64,000 bases of DNA from Liolophura sinensis (GCF_032854445.1 NC_088304.1:3906001-3970000); one strand, 5' to 3'. Positions 27,672-38,860 are shown, counted from the first letter of the stretch. The notes: generated by a model not told the origin, from the letters alone. Numbers and translations: made by a program.

Positions 27672-27865
27672 CTCATGCTAGCTTTACTTACAAGATGGAA
27701 TTCCTGAATGTTCTCGTCTCCATTTGCCTTTTCGACAGCAGAGAGCTTTTTGTTTTGTATTGGGTTACTTTCTCTTGTAGATCCGTACAATCTAACTTTA
27801 TCTTCTTCCTCCTTATTCAGAGAATCATCTACGTAATATTTGCCCCCATTGCCACTGGAGGCCAT
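18766..27865 (-). CDS. TMEM134: Transmembrane protein 134 (DUF872 family), seven exons
   Basis: Small membrane protein of the TMEM134/TMEM230 (DUF872) family; its molecular function is poorly defined. Exons in transcript order: 27865-27692, 26012-25951, 23806-23774, 20884-20808, 20123-20079, 19314-19261, 18845-18766. They give 525 nt, 174 residues plus stop, close to the ~195 of the human protein as I recall it. The N-terminus (MASSGNGGKYYVDDSLNKEE) is charged and probably cytosolic. Exon 4 reads SWLKHPKVRENWRVVLASF, strongly like the human SW..HP...NRRVVLASF core. Two hydrophobic segments follow: VVLASFLLVVVGIALLITG and FVVFLIGIICIIPGAYHLIY. The end AVRGRQGFSFYNLP matches the family C-terminus. 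All phases agree. The 33-nt exon 3 is the least certain, and a further small exon may be missing there. The gene is head-to-head with MIF. Confidence 0.92.
19338..19392 (-). mobile_element. SINE fragment (tail end only)
   Basis: TATTTATTTATTTGATTGG followed by TGGTAAATGCCAGGCTC and CTTTCACTTATGG, a diverged 3' end of the window's SINE family. It lies just 5' (in transcript terms) of TMEM134 exon 6. Confidence 0.65.
21958..22022 (-). mobile_element. SINE fragment, internally deleted
   Basis: TTATTTGATTGGTATTTCACTT joins directly to a GGCAGCCAGGATTATGATGG-like block, so the middle of the usual body is missing. It is located in TMEM134 intron 3. Confidence 0.65.
22146..22212. repeat. ATT microsatellite
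   Basis: Runs of ATT units interrupted by ACA and ATA, in TMEM134 intron 3. Confidence 0.9.
22239..22445 (-). mobile_element. tRNA-derived SINE copy with diverged head
   Basis: The tail TATTTATTTATTTGACTGG is followed by the body (CCACCATTATGGTAGGAGG, CCATCCGCAGGTTGC) and the B-box side, where CATGAGCTGGGCTTGAAC is the reverse of the GTTCAAG-type promoter box. It ends at the GCGAGGGGCTC segment of the tRNA-like head. Confidence 0.8.
22535..22627 (+). mobile_element. SINE fragment, 3' half
   Basis: GCTCTGCTTGGTTTCCTCCC, then GAAATGCTGGTCATCGTC, ATATTCTGAAGTACGGTG and the AAATAAATAAATAA tail, in the opposite orientation to the copy 90 bp away at 22239-22445. The two form a loose inverted pair within one intron. 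Confidence 0.8.
23200..23262 (-). mobile_element. SINE fragment (tail with expanded ATTT repeat)
   Basis: Seven ATTT units followed by GACAGGAGTTTTACACC and AATATTTCACTT. Only the 3' end is left. Confidence 0.65.
24691..24956. repeat. 113-bp tandem repeat, about 2.5 copies
   Basis: GTGAACAGG recurs at 24701, 24814 and 24915. Copies 1 and 2 share TTGTATCAATATTAAGATG and AATCAGCGCTGC nearly exactly; copy 3 lacks 12 bp at its start and stops after GGTAATACATG. It lies in TMEM134 intron 2. Confidence 0.9.
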
Positions 27866-28222
27866 TTTGTTATTTTGACAGCTTAGGGGTGTTATAAAAT
27901 TTATAACATGTGAATATCGGTGCACTTTTGATTAATATACGGACAAGGACTACACAAAACTTATGATTTCCACCATAAATTAATGAATCAATTATTAAAA
28001 GGTTCGCCCGTATGTTTAGATATTTATGTATGTATTCTTGATTGACAAAAATTATAGAATAAAATTCATCAATTATATCTATATTAACTCGCGGACCGAA
28101 TGACAGTCCGTGCGCCCCAAAGGCCAGGCGGCGCTGAAGACTGACTGTTATATAACCAGAGGGGCGTCAAGGTTGCCAGTTGGGTCACAGGTCTACAATT
28201 CACAAGTTTCAGATTCAGGAAA
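27866..28222. promoter_or_regulatory. Divergent promoter interval between TMEM134 and MIF
   Basis: The two start codons are 357 bp apart and point away from each other. On the plus strand TATATAA lies at 28149-28155, 68 bp before the MIF start, a credible TATA box. A GC-richer block (28090-28140) precedes it. No TATA box is visible on the TMEM134 side. Transcription start sites are inferred only. Confidence 0.6.
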
Positions 28223-29724
28223 ATGCCCACATTAATCATCAACACTAACACGCCTGGCTCGAAAGTACCCCAGGGGTTCTTAAACGAAGCAACAAATGTG
28301 GTGGCAGAGATGCTCGGGAAGCCCGCTTCCGTGAGTTAAGTAGGCCTTGGCCTACCTCGGAACGGTGTGATACTTGCATAGGGGTAGGCGTCGGCGACGT
28401 AACTATTGCCTTAGCCAAGTATCTCGGCTGTATTCTTTTATTATGGGGTTAGGCGTATATCACGTAGGTCTAGGGGTGACTGGCGGTCCCCGCGTATCAG
28501 TAGGCCTATATATATGCCACCATTACACCGAGGTCTCGGGCTACTATTGCCTTAGTTATGATCGAGACGTCCAGACTTGCTAGTTTACTTTGCTTATACG
28601 TCGTCACTAATTACACAAACTGTGGTCTGCTCGGATTGTGTTGGTTTGATTCTACATGACGAACGGGTTAAGTCCCTGATTTGGTCGTGGGGCGGCATAT
28701 TTATAGGCTACTGGTACATCAGCCTATAAGTTTAGCACCAGCTTTAAAAGTTTGTGGGGCAGTTTTAACAGACTTAAGGATAGCCCGCAGAATTTGCGCT
28801 ACCGGTACAAGGTTTTTGTAGATAAGTTATTGATCAGTTGTATATATGTAGACCTATGATGGGTCACCTTGGGGTTTCATGTCATAGGCCTTACTTCATA
28901 AAAAAAAAAATTAAAAAAATTCAGTCATGACGTTGAGGAGTCATTAGGCGTGTACATATATAGGCCTACAGTGTCTACATGCGCCAGGGCGAGTCCATGC
29001 TGCCGCCTCTGAAGTATCATGGCGACGACACCAGCCATGACACCCCACCCAGCCATACCTATCCTTACCGCCCCGTGTTCATTTGCCGTAAATTACAAAA
29101 TTCATGATTTTCACGTCCCTCGTGTATGAAAAGTTCTTTGTATGAAGCCATATGATAGGGTAAATTTTGAATGTTATGTAGCCTAAACTCAGTGTTATGA
29201 TTGATGCAAAAATGTATTATTTCAACTGGTTTTATATTGAACAGAATATTGTCAACCTTAGAATCTTTGTTAAATTAATAGAAAGTATGTTATATCTAAC
29301 AGAATAATCTGATATAACCGAATACGTTTTAGCATCACTCCGGCAGACTGATACATTTAATTTATTTTTATCTTCGTGTATTAAGCTGAAGTTTATGGGT
29401 ATCTTACAATTATATTTTATTTGGTTGCCTTTAATAGTAAGTCTAACTTGTTTTCCCCCCACACTGGTCTGTTGACAGTTCGTCGCAGTAAGAGTTCATA
29501 CGGACCAGGTTATGTCCTTTGGCGGGACACAGGATCCTTGCGCTACGGTCGATCTGATGTGCATTGGTAAAATGGGGCCAGACGTTAACGACCAACACAC
29601 TGTGACCATCGGGAACTTCATTCAGTCCAAACTATGCATCCCTCTAAACCGGTTTGTTTCATTTTTAGACTATTTGAATCCAAGGCTGTGTTGGATTTTA
29701 AATCCACCATATAGTGTTCAATAG
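28223..29724 (+). CDS. MIF: Macrophage migration inhibitory factor (MIF/D-dopachrome tautomerase family)
   Basis: Homotrimeric tautomerase and cytokine-like protein. Exon 1 (28223-28330) encodes MPTLIINTNTPGSKVPQGF and ends at LGKPAS|GTGAGT. Exon 2 starts at 29479 with FVAVRVHTDQVMSFGGTQDP and runs on to ALC-type and SIGK-type positions (CATVDLMCIGKMG). Pro1 (after Met removal) and Lys32 of the tautomerase site are present. The second cysteine of the CXXC oxidoreductase motif is absent (CATV), as in many invertebrate MIFs. Reading straight through to a stop at 29724 gives 117 residues, against about 115 for the family, ending LNRFVSFLDYLNPRLCW... This aligns loosely with the usual C-terminus (R-VYINYYD...GW). 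A third exon after a weak GTTTGT donor at 29652 is possible, but I found no candidate. Confidence 0.88.
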
Positions 29725-29934
29725 TGTAATCTCTTATCCTCGATACGCTATCAGTCGAGGGAATCGCGGTCGCTAACAATGTGGTTAAATTTTGCTTTAA
29801 GTTTTTCCTCTTGAAAATCAAACACGTGATCATCAACACTTCGCACATATGCCCCCCGAATCAAAGGTTGAGAGGGCAGGGTAAGCAACAGCTGCTGTAA
29901 CATTCACTGCGCGCTATTGAACAGTTACATTTGA

Positions 29935-30095
29935 TTGTGGGGTTTGACGCAGTGGTCAATATTTCACTTGTAGGATGGCGGCCAGTATTATGGGAGGAAA
30001 CTGGGCGGAATCGGGGGAAACCTGCTACCGTCCGCAGGTTGCCAGACCTTTCATCGTACGGCCAGAGACGAAGCCAGTCAGGTTATGAACGGTTA
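29935..30095 (-). mobile_element. SINE fragment downstream of MIF
   Basis: Body blocks AATATTTCACTTGTAGG, GGCGGCCAGTATTATGGG, ACCGTCCGCAGGTTGCC and TACGGCCAGAGACGAAGCC match the window's SINE in minus orientation. The (ATTT) tail is missing or decayed, so this is an old copy. Confidence 0.75.
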
Positions 30096-30563
30096 GAGGA
30101 AAGCGCGAATTTACCACAACAGCAGTTGTCCAGTTAGTGAACTTCCTATGAAATGGTTTTCTGAACCCTTATGGACGATTTAGTTCAGGAGATGCAAAAG
30201 TCTACATACGAAGACGCAATTAAATCCCAGAAATCCTGATATTTACAAGATCTAGCCATAATATTTAGTGAACAGTTATACCGATTTTTCCATGAGCGTA
30301 AGTGCAATGATTTCAGGAATGGCCATCTGGCCTGTGTGGTTCTTACACGTGAAAAACAAACCTGCTCTGCAATCCTTCGGTTTCTGGCCGATGGTAGTAA
30401 ACTCGTTTTGCATCAGTATAAACCAGGTTTTAAATTGTAAAAACCTTAATATCACTGCCTTTCTTAACCACGCTGAGTAATAAAATTTGTTTCAAGTGTT
30501 TATTGTAAAAAGATAATACTCCATAACAAATGACAACGAAACTCAACATAAACAACAAACGAC

Positions 30564-32185
30564 TCATTGGTCAAAAACCAGTTCCAATCGCGCTGTTGGC
30601 GGCATCATGACTTCCTCGATGACGTGGACAACTCCGTTCACGCAAGTGTTATCTGGGGTGGTCATAGGAATAGAGTTTACCATCCATTTGTCTGAAAGAA
30701 AATTTTAAAAAATTTTGAAGTTCAAAATTATTCCCCTGCATAGTGGGTATTGCTTGCGTATTTACGAGTTTCATGGTATTTAAATCGCATGCCAAATATA
30801 GGGAGGCATATGTATGGAAGCGAGGTGCTGCTCATTAACTTTAATAAGCAACGCAATTAGTTCAAGTATTATATATATATTTTTGTAGCCGTTATTGCAT
30901 CCAAACAGGGGACCAAAATCCGAATTAAATATGCCTGATGGGGCATTAATAAATGTAAAACAAACCGCTTTCCATTGTAACAGTAGCGGTTTTGCCCGAC
31001 GCCATAGTGATGGTATCTTTCGTCGTCCATGCAGCCGTGTAAAATGTTCCCTTCATCACGTGATACATCAGGGTTTCTGTAAATAAACCCAGGTCAACAG
31101 TAGAAACTTTTCTATCCGGTTCGGTGTTTTGAATGTAACGTCGCATTTACAGATTTTAATTTGGTAAAGAGTCCGGTTAATTAAGGTCTCCTAAGGAGTT
31201 ACCTGTATGAGTGTTCAGTAATGAACTTATCACCTTTTTACATTTACCTGGTGATGGCCTTGATTGTTACATTTAAAGTCGTTGCTGAACCAGTTTGATA
31301 GTTACATAAAATGGTGGCAGGGAGAATGTAAAATCCATTGTGGTTAACGCCTCCCTGCCACGTTACCTTTTAAGGCGGTTTCATTTTTCATAAGATCATC
31401 TCTTGTCTTCTCTGGGATTTTCATGAAAGCGTCGTCAGTTGGAGCAAAGACAGTAAAGGGTCCCTCTCCTGTTTATGAAGTAGTGAAAGTGTAATATGAA
31501 AGACTGGACATTAAGCTCTGGATTATTTAAGCACAACTATTAGAATACGTTGAATAGTTATTTGGTGGGCAACGGGCTATTTTAGGTGCGGAGAATAGAT
31601 TCTAGAATTTGGAAGTATATTTGTGACTAGACGTAGGCATGGTTTGCGTTTAAACGTCTGCACATTTTGCTGGACCAGTGTACTATGACTGTCGTCTGTA
31701 CAAATGAACTGTTAAACCAAAATGCAGGATTTTGCTGGAAGGGTACACTAATTGCACCGCCGATATATTTCCTGGGTTAGAAAACTGGTGCAACAAATTC
31801 AGCGATTCCATAGATTTGGCAAAGGTGACGGGGTTTTCCGCATGGCCGGAAATTTAAATTTCCGTGCATCTTTTAGGCAGATTAAAAGTAATTCAACCCT
31901 CCATCATTGTGGGCACGTTACAGAAAAAAAAAAAAAAAAAAAAAAAAAACGAACTCACCCATAAGCATTTCCGCCAATTTAGCTTTATTAAGCGCTTTGG
32001 TTAGCATCTTGAATACTGGACATTCGGCCATGGACTTTGACATTTTGCCCATTGGCGGTTGAGGAAGTCCCTCCATTTCATAAACCATTCCGTTCGTGGC
32101 GGTTTCTCCGGGCATCTTTTTTATGATGCGACCAGAGGCAGTGATTACCTGAAAAAAGCCATCATGAAACTCCCGGTTAGAAATG

Positions 32186-32232
<47 letters not shown>

Positions 32233-33201
32233 GGGGAGAGATTGAATGGAAATGTGTATGAATAGTTAGATCTAGGTAAAAAAAATTGTGCAACTTTGAA
32301 AAAAAAACAGGAAAAACAAAAAAACGTAAATTTTTTTTTTTTTTAGTTACCTTGTCATTTTGTACTTGTTAATGCGAATCATGTCCTCTCCGCCCAGTAG
32401 GGTAGGTATCTTTAGATCGTTCTGCAAGTTGCTGTCCTTTAGTTCGCCAGTCATTACACTGTATTTCATGATGCGCTCCATCGAGGTCTCATTTTCAATA
32501 AAGTTTTAACGTACTCCGGTAGATTTCAAACACTTTGTCAGTTGGGGCGAAGGCGGTGAAAGGACCTTTCGAGGGGAGAAAAAAAAAAAAATTTTATTGA
32601 AACCAAATATTGTGCGGAGACTGGATAGGTTAAAGAATATTTAGTCGTTGGCAGAACTGCCATTCCTTTAGACCAGGACAGATACATAACTTTTTTTTTT
32701 TAAAACAAAAGTGGTTTGTTACATCTGATGGGGGGGGGGTGGGGGGGGAGTGGGGAAAAAAAAATCCAGGCGTTGAAAAGTTGCTTACTTTAGGCATCCA
32801 GCATACTGGACATTCTGAACAAGCAAGCCATTCAACACGGACCAGTACAACCGGGTCACAGAAAAGGCGCAAGGAACGTTCATGACGAACAATTTCATTT
32901 ACAATTCCCAGTTAGTGGACAAACTCACGGAAAGGCAATGGAGAAGTATACACCATACCTGTTGTTTCTAATTGCGAAACAGACGCGCCTTCGTGAGGTA
33001 TTCGACGTAAGTCTTCAGTCCCATCGATTCGGCCAACTTCGGAATGGTTTCGCCCCCTTCAGCGCGACGACGCTCCGCTTCTTTTAGCAGCATTCTATAC
33101 AATTTCTCATCACGACTCTCTTCTCGCTTGTCGCTAATCCAAAAAGAAGCCAAAGTCATGCCGACTACGCTAGAGATCAACAGGAAAAAGAACAGCTGCA
33201 T
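30564..33201 (-). CDS. Secreted protein with two fasciclin (FAS1) domains
   Basis: Likely extracellular adhesion protein of the periostin/TGFBI-like FAS1 superfamily. Exons: 33201-32959 (signal peptide [20 protein letters not shown], then [18 protein letters not shown]), 32565-32351, 32148-31959, 31468-31367, 31076-30966, 30691-30564. Domain 1 shows [13 protein letters not shown] and ends GLPQPP. Domain 2 starts [20 protein letters not shown], with [29 protein letters not shown], and ends [14 protein letters not shown]. Exons 3-6 are clean and in phase. Exons 1 and 2 show three apparent single-base indels at short A/T runs: a missing base near 32971 (RN|*), an extra A near 32504, and a missing A near 32358. 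These look like assembly errors or recent decay. AATAAA lies at 30504-30499 (minus). Confidence 0.85.
31924..31949. repeat. Poly(A) run, FAS1 intron 3
   Basis: An uninterrupted run of 26 A on the plus strand (T on the transcribed strand), about 9 bp downstream of the exon 3 donor of the FAS1 gene. Confidence 0.9.
32190..32230. repeat. Poly(A) run, FAS1 intron 2
   Basis: About 41 consecutive A. Read as T on the minus strand, it lies about 40 bp upstream of the exon 3 acceptor and may act as its polypyrimidine tract. Confidence 0.9.
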
Positions 33202-33272
33202 GGTGAAGCACTCCGTTATACACTTTGCTGGAAACTGTCGATGACGAATGTAACCTGTTGTGCGCAGCTCGG

Positions 33273-33282
33273 GTTTATATAG
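33273..33282 (-). promoter_or_regulatory. TATA box of the FAS1 gene
   Basis: The minus strand reads CTATATAAAC about 72 bp upstream of the start codon at 33201, the expected spacing for a short 5' UTR. Confidence 0.65.
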
Positions 33283-33636
33283 GCCGTAGGACTTCTGTGG
33301 AAGCGAGGCTTGACCACGTTTAAAATATGAAAACAAATTGGCTGTTTGCTGTCTTGAGGTCTTCAGATATGCTAATCTATTTTAGCTGAAGATCTGAATT
33401 AACGGAAATGACAAGTAAACTTCATGTAACGCGCACGAAAAAAAGCTTGGCATTCCGTCAACATTGAGAACTGGTGATTGGTTCTCTTTACATGATACGA
33501 CCTAATACTTTCTTATTTCTGTTGTGATTTGCATTTAACAGTATTCTGGAAACTGGTCTTGCATGCAGTGATTGACGTGAAACACATATTATGCTTCTCG
33601 ATGGGCATACGAATGTTATATGTCTCTTACATTGAT

Positions 33637-33656
33637 GGGGGGGGGGGGGGGGGGGG
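33637..33656. repeat. Poly(G) run of 20
   Basis: Uninterrupted G run followed by CAGC. A second interrupted G run lies at about 32731-32749 in FAS1 intron 1. Such tracts can form G-quadruplexes and are error-prone in assembly. Confidence 0.9.
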
Positions 33657-33941
33657 CAGCATATGTTCTATACCCCCCTCTTTTCCACCCGATCATATGA
33701 AAAAAAATAACACCACAGCGAATGTTCATTGCTTTCTTCACTGTTTTGAATCGGATGTTAAAGCATTTCTTTTAAGTTTTTGTTTCAAACAGATCAATGC
33801 ACTCGTTTTTTTTACTTATTTATTTAATTTTATTGGGTTTAGTAAACTTTCCTGATGCTGAAAAAAACAGTGACCATTTCTTTCTTCACCTGAAGGAGGA
33901 TAACCAAGCTATCGTATAGTCATTATACCTTGACTGATTGG

Positions 33942-34155
33942 ATGCTAGACGTACACCAGGAGGGTATAGACCAAGAAATTGCCGGTCCGATGTGAATGTA
34001 CTGTGACTGAATGGGCACCTGACGCTCACCAGAAGGGCCCAGATCGATCACTGGTCGCTCCGGTATGAGTGTGGTGAGCGGATGGGCACCTGACGCTCGC
34101 CAGAAGGGGTCAGACCGATAACTGGTCGCCCTGGTGTGAGTATACTGGAGACTGA
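33942..34155. repeat. 71-bp tandem repeat, three copies
   Basis: GGGCACCTGACGCTC recurs at 34013 and 34084, with a diverged first copy from about 33942. Each contains CACCAGAAGGG, GATCGATCACTGG-like and CGGTATGAGTG-like blocks. Confidence 0.85.
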
Positions 34156-36540
34156 TCACTATACCCTTCCTGCGATTAGATTCTACGTGGGATTAGTTAC
34201 GTGGGAGGGGGTGGGGGAGCACTAATGTGCAATATATAATATATACAGCTTATCATGACAGTGTGTTGACCGCGATGATGTATAAGCTCTCGTTGTCTGA
34301 GGTCGGCCTGTCGTATCGCTGATGAAAACATCGCGGAACACGTGCTTTTGTGATAATCTATTGTTATTAACCTTTAGTTTTGAATATTAATATATTCTTT
34401 AAATTTCTATTTCATTACATTCGGTTTGTAAACGATTTAAAATAAGTGAATATGGTGAACATTCACGAGCGTGGACTATTTCGAAGCCGCCATTGCACAA
34501 AATCGCGGTCATATTCTACGCCACGGGAATCCCCTCACGCACTGTCGTCACGTGAGAGGACGTGGGTTATGCTAGCAAAGTTTCCGCATGCGGTATAGTT
34601 TAAAATCATGTCTTGTTTGAAAGGAACGGCTACAGCACTATGATGGAAAGACTGCTTTTACTGAAAATATCATGCCCATGCGGCTGGGTAGCCACTGATC
34701 GTGACTCCACTGGAAAGTTTTCAAAAGGAGCAGTGAACATTGATAATGGAACATCGGTAGACATTAATGATGAAACTACTGACGACTGTCGTGAGTGTGT
34801 TAGCACCGGATATAATTTGCTCGTTTAACTGTTTATATTCAGCAGATTGGAAGACGAAATTTTGGATTCATGTGACAAATTTATTTGACTAAGTGGAACG
34901 AGATCAGAGATCAACATGTGAATATTTATCAGCCCGACCTTGTGTTCAGGTTGCTTAGAGGACAAAGTTCAGGAGTGTCACCATGAAGATATTCTGTAGG
35001 GTCGGAATTTGGAGGTCACGTGATCAGCCTTTCGAGTATAACCAAAATGGCCGCCCAGTGTTAAAGCATTAGGGAAAAGTCACTTTTTCCACTTCGCTAG
35101 GGAGCTGTAAGGCCTTGTTTTACAAAATTACATCAGGAAAGCTCTGCAGAAATGTTCGGAAAAGCTGAAAATTAGACAAATTCAGCGGATACAATATCAC
35201 TGACAGCGATTTAAAATACGCATTTTCTTATGCACTGACGTTGGGAGGGCCGTTTTCTTCACCCACTCCCTTTGTTGCTTAGGAGATCACGTGATCTCTA
35301 GCTTCCGATCCGTCTTACAGAATTTTCACTCAACGTTAGTAAATACCGTGACGTCGCGGTGTTAACCATGCTTGATGCGTTGAACAAGTTAATTTGGGAG
35401 CGGCGATCAAAGTTTTTGTCTTGAAAGTTACTTAATTCTCCAGGCTGTAGCAAACATGCTTGTCGTTTCTTTGTGTGCTGAAACGAAGACCATTAAATTT
35501 GTTTTCTTTGGAGTTTAATGTTGTTGTTGTAATTACGTCTCACCAAATTCTGATGGGCTCTCCCGGGTAGAGGGCACTTTGAATGTAAACATTGAAAGTA
35601 GTCCCTGTTTTCAGAGGATGCATATACCAACCATTCTATACGGGAAAATATAGGATGCCTGTGTATCATGTGCGTAACGGTCATAGTTGTAGGATAAATA
35701 CATATACTGGTTCTGTGATGCAGTACGTGTGCAGAAGATTGTGTCGTGGTCGGCATGGTGTTTCACTGAGGCAGCATATGAATGTTTGTAAATAGCACGT
35801 CTTTATGACCGTACTTTCATTATACGTCCTGACTTTGTTCTGCTGCAAAGCTCTTCCCATGGTATACATTTTCTTGAGGTTTGTGAAACCCTGTATTGAG
35901 CTGGCCAAATTACATTTATTCTAATCCAGCAAAAAGATACTGGCAGTGCTTCCATTTTGTATGACACTGTAGCCAAGCGAAAGATAAATCCTGAAGGGCT
36001 GAAATTTTGCGGAGGTCGCTGTGTTGTTTTTCATACAGTGGCTCTCACTATATCATGTGACTGAAGTGAGTTAATCGTAGGACAAGATGTGCAGAGGGGC
36101 GACAGATAATAGCAGTAGTTATGAATTACAGCTGATCCATTTCCTGTTTGTCAGAGCGATGTAAATGTGTGTTGTTCTTTCTTTCTGTGTTGTAGGCTGT
36201 ACATCAATTTCTACGATTTGGAGAGACACAATGTAGGTTGGAATGGTAAAACATTTGCGAAGTGACAGTGACTCTGAGACTGAGGCGATGTACGGCATTT
36301 CTTCCATATTAAGCAGTGTACATACTTGAAAATATTAAATATCCACTATAATATCTGTGTACATTTTTTACACAACAATGCCTTTCATGTTCACATATCG
36401 GGCCATTGTGCTAACAAAAGGGTATTCGACCCTCACAAGAGGAAATCTAGAGTCTCTGTGTGTATGCCTTAACATGAATGACTAACATCGGAGATAATTG
36501 GCCGTACAGCTGAGTCACAAGATTTGCTATGATTTTTGTA

Positions 36541-36680
36541 TTTCTGAACAAGAACGGCCGCGGTAGCGAGATCGGTCACCATAACAAGAACGGTCGCGGT
36601 AACAAGAACGGCCACGTTAACAAGAACGGCCTCGGTAATAAGAACGGCCACGATACAAAGAACGGCACGGTAACAGGAAC
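36541..36680. repeat. 18-bp minisatellite, about eight copies
   Basis: AACAAGAACGGCCGCGGT-type units with substitutions. The period is six codons, so the frame NKNGHG stays open, but no surrounding gene is visible. Confidence 0.9.
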
Positions 36681-36814
36681 CTCCACAATAACTTCATGCT
36701 GTTTTTGTGACCCTGAAAATGAATGAATTGCAGCGATAATACACGCAACCTTAAGACCAAACTAACGATGGCATCGGGTGCCAAGCGCCCGTGTTTCGAA
36801 ATAACCACTCCACT

Positions 36815-37032
36815 GGTGTTTTTCACCAATGCGGTCGCTGTGAGTTCAAGTCCAGCTCATGCTGGCTTCCTCTCCGGCTGTACATGGAAGGTTTTTCAGC
36901 AACTTGCGGATGGTCGTGGGTTTCCCCCGGGCTCTGCCCAGTTTCCTCCCACCATAATGCTGGCCGCCGTCGGATAAGTGAAATATTTTTGAGCACGGCG
37001 TAAAACACCAATCAAATAAATAAATAAATACT
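36815..37032 (+). mobile_element. tRNA-derived SINE, nearly complete
   Basis: From the head side: CACCAATGCGGTCGCTGTG, GAGTTCAAGTCCAGCTC (B box), CTGGCTTCCTCTCCGGC, GGTCGTGGGTTTCCCCCGGG, CACCATAATGCTGGCC, GTGAAATATTTTTGAGC, GGCGTAAAACACCAATC and a tail of AAAT units. The A-box part is lost. This is one of the best-preserved bodies in the window. Confidence 0.9.
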
Positions 37033-37827
37033 GGTGGTAAGCGACTCTGTACCAACGAGCAGTTGAGTTTAGTCGCGTCTTAAGCCATTATGAATATCCT
37101 TGAGTTGTGTGTAAAGCCGCACTCACATAAACGAATAAATAAGCTATCGCGTATATCAAGTTTAAATCATTGCAATGCTCACGTGGTGTACCAGTATTCG
37201 ACTAAACCCGTCCAGCGTTCAAAAACCAGTGAAGGTGTTGGTATCAAGATGTGAGATCAAAGTACAAATTTCCTGCCAGAGACCGGAATTAAACTCGCAC
37301 TTGGTGTAACTAGGTATCTCATGGCTATGAGTCATTGTCCCACGTATCGCTCCCATTTGTTTGTTTGTTTGTTTGTTTTTTTCACGATATACACTTATAG
37401 TCTATTTCTTGCAGAGTCGCCTCTATTCAGCTATCCATAAAACCACCTATACTTTGCCAAAATTGCCTTTAGTCAGGGACACGCAACGACTCAAGCTCTG
37501 CACGTGGATATGTTGGAAGTTCATATTGTTTGGAAGAAAAATGGAGTTACAACACTTTTTCTAATTCATAATGTTAAAGTCCATAAGCTCGGTTTCGATG
37601 GCAAGTACCTTTTACCTTGGGTGAGGTCAGGTCGTTTTTTACAGTCACAAAGTCCCTCAGTTCTGAGCTTGTCCAAACATTTTCACCAGGCTGTGCATCT
37701 GATGGTTATTCTGTGTGTTCTGTCTGACCTCGTCGAGTGTCATGGTTTTCAGGAAACAACATAATTGACGTAGGCTTCAGCAAGACTCTCAGTCGGTGTT
37801 GAAGTTTGCGGGTGACGAATAATGAAA

Positions 37828-38860
37828 TTAGCCGGATTGTTCTCGTCTCTTCCCGGTCGGTAAATAAGTTGGCAATTTGTACGGCGTAAGACGCAGACGC
37901 CAGCTTTCGAGACCAGCAGAGGTCGGTTTTTGACTTTGAAAGATCCCTAGCAAAGGTTTGTGGCCCGTCATAATGGTAAAGTCAGAGCGTTGCTCTGTGT
38001 CGGTTAGTACGCGGCTGCCATAGCTACACACTTTGCGCTTTTGACAAAGGATTGTCCCTAATCCCACAGGGCTGGCATCGGCTAACATTTCTGTGGGCAG
38101 GTTCGGATAAAAGAAACTCATTACCTCGGCACTGGTGAGAGCACGGTTGAGTTCATGAAGTGCATGCTGTTCACGTGCACCCCATTTCCAGTCGGTGTCC
38201 TTGTGCATCAGACGTCGGAGCCGCTCAGTCATAGAAGCCTAGTTTGGCACGAACCACGATACGTATTGTGCCATACCGAGAAATCACTTTAGTTCGATCA
38301 CGTTCTTTAGGGCTGGTTTGTGATTGCGTCAATCCTACGTCTCGTGAGATGCCCTGAGCGTCAAAAATGTGTCCGTACAACTTGATTTGTCAGCGTTGGG
38401 TTTTACACCATTTTTGTGCACTCTCTGCTACACGGCTTGGGGATTTTTGTCGTGTTTGTCTTTGTTTCTAATATGCACCAAGATGTCTGACAAGTTCATG
38501 GAGCCCGACAGGTGACGTATCAGCTTCGCAATTTCATTTTGGAAGATCTTTGATGCTACATTGACGCTAAACATAAGACGCTCGTACCCTCTTAGACCAA
38601 GGTGGGTACTGAAAGTTAGGTTCGACTGGCAACATCAAGTTCTAGCTGGTGGTATCCTGCTGTTAAATCAAGCTCACTGAACACTCGGGTTTAATGGCTT
38701 TATTCGTTTCTCTTATGTCGGCACAGACGCGAACGCCTCCTGATTTCTTCGGAACGAAGACCATAGGGCTGACCCATGGAGTTATCTTTTCGACTTTTTC
38801 AATAATGTCCGAGAGATTCTAACCTCTGTAGCTCGGCCTGGACATCTTTGCGGACATGAA
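37828..38860 (-). mobile_element. Ty3/Gypsy-type LTR retrotransposon fossil, pol fragment (RT to RNase H)
   Basis: Minus-strand translations resemble Gypsy pol: an RT palm/connection part (around 38200-38860) and an RNase H part with ADASPVGLGTILCQ and YGSRVLTDTEQR (around 37900-38160). It is broken, with several breaks, and no gag, integrase or LTR was recognised. It is probably an old, truncated copy. Confidence 0.8.

Noticed and set aside
34640-34790. Possible first exon (MMERLLLLKISCPCGWV) ending in a GTGAGT donor
   Set aside because: The frame and donor are suggestive, but no downstream exon or family similarity was found within the window.
35592-35795. Short frame ending YVCRRLCRGRHGVSLRQHMN with a Cys/His pattern
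   Set aside because: It faintly resembles the zinc-knuckle-like part of some retroelement proteins, but GGTGTTTCA(C/T)TGAGGCAGCA recurs at about 51846, so it is probably part of a dispersed repeat rather than a gene.
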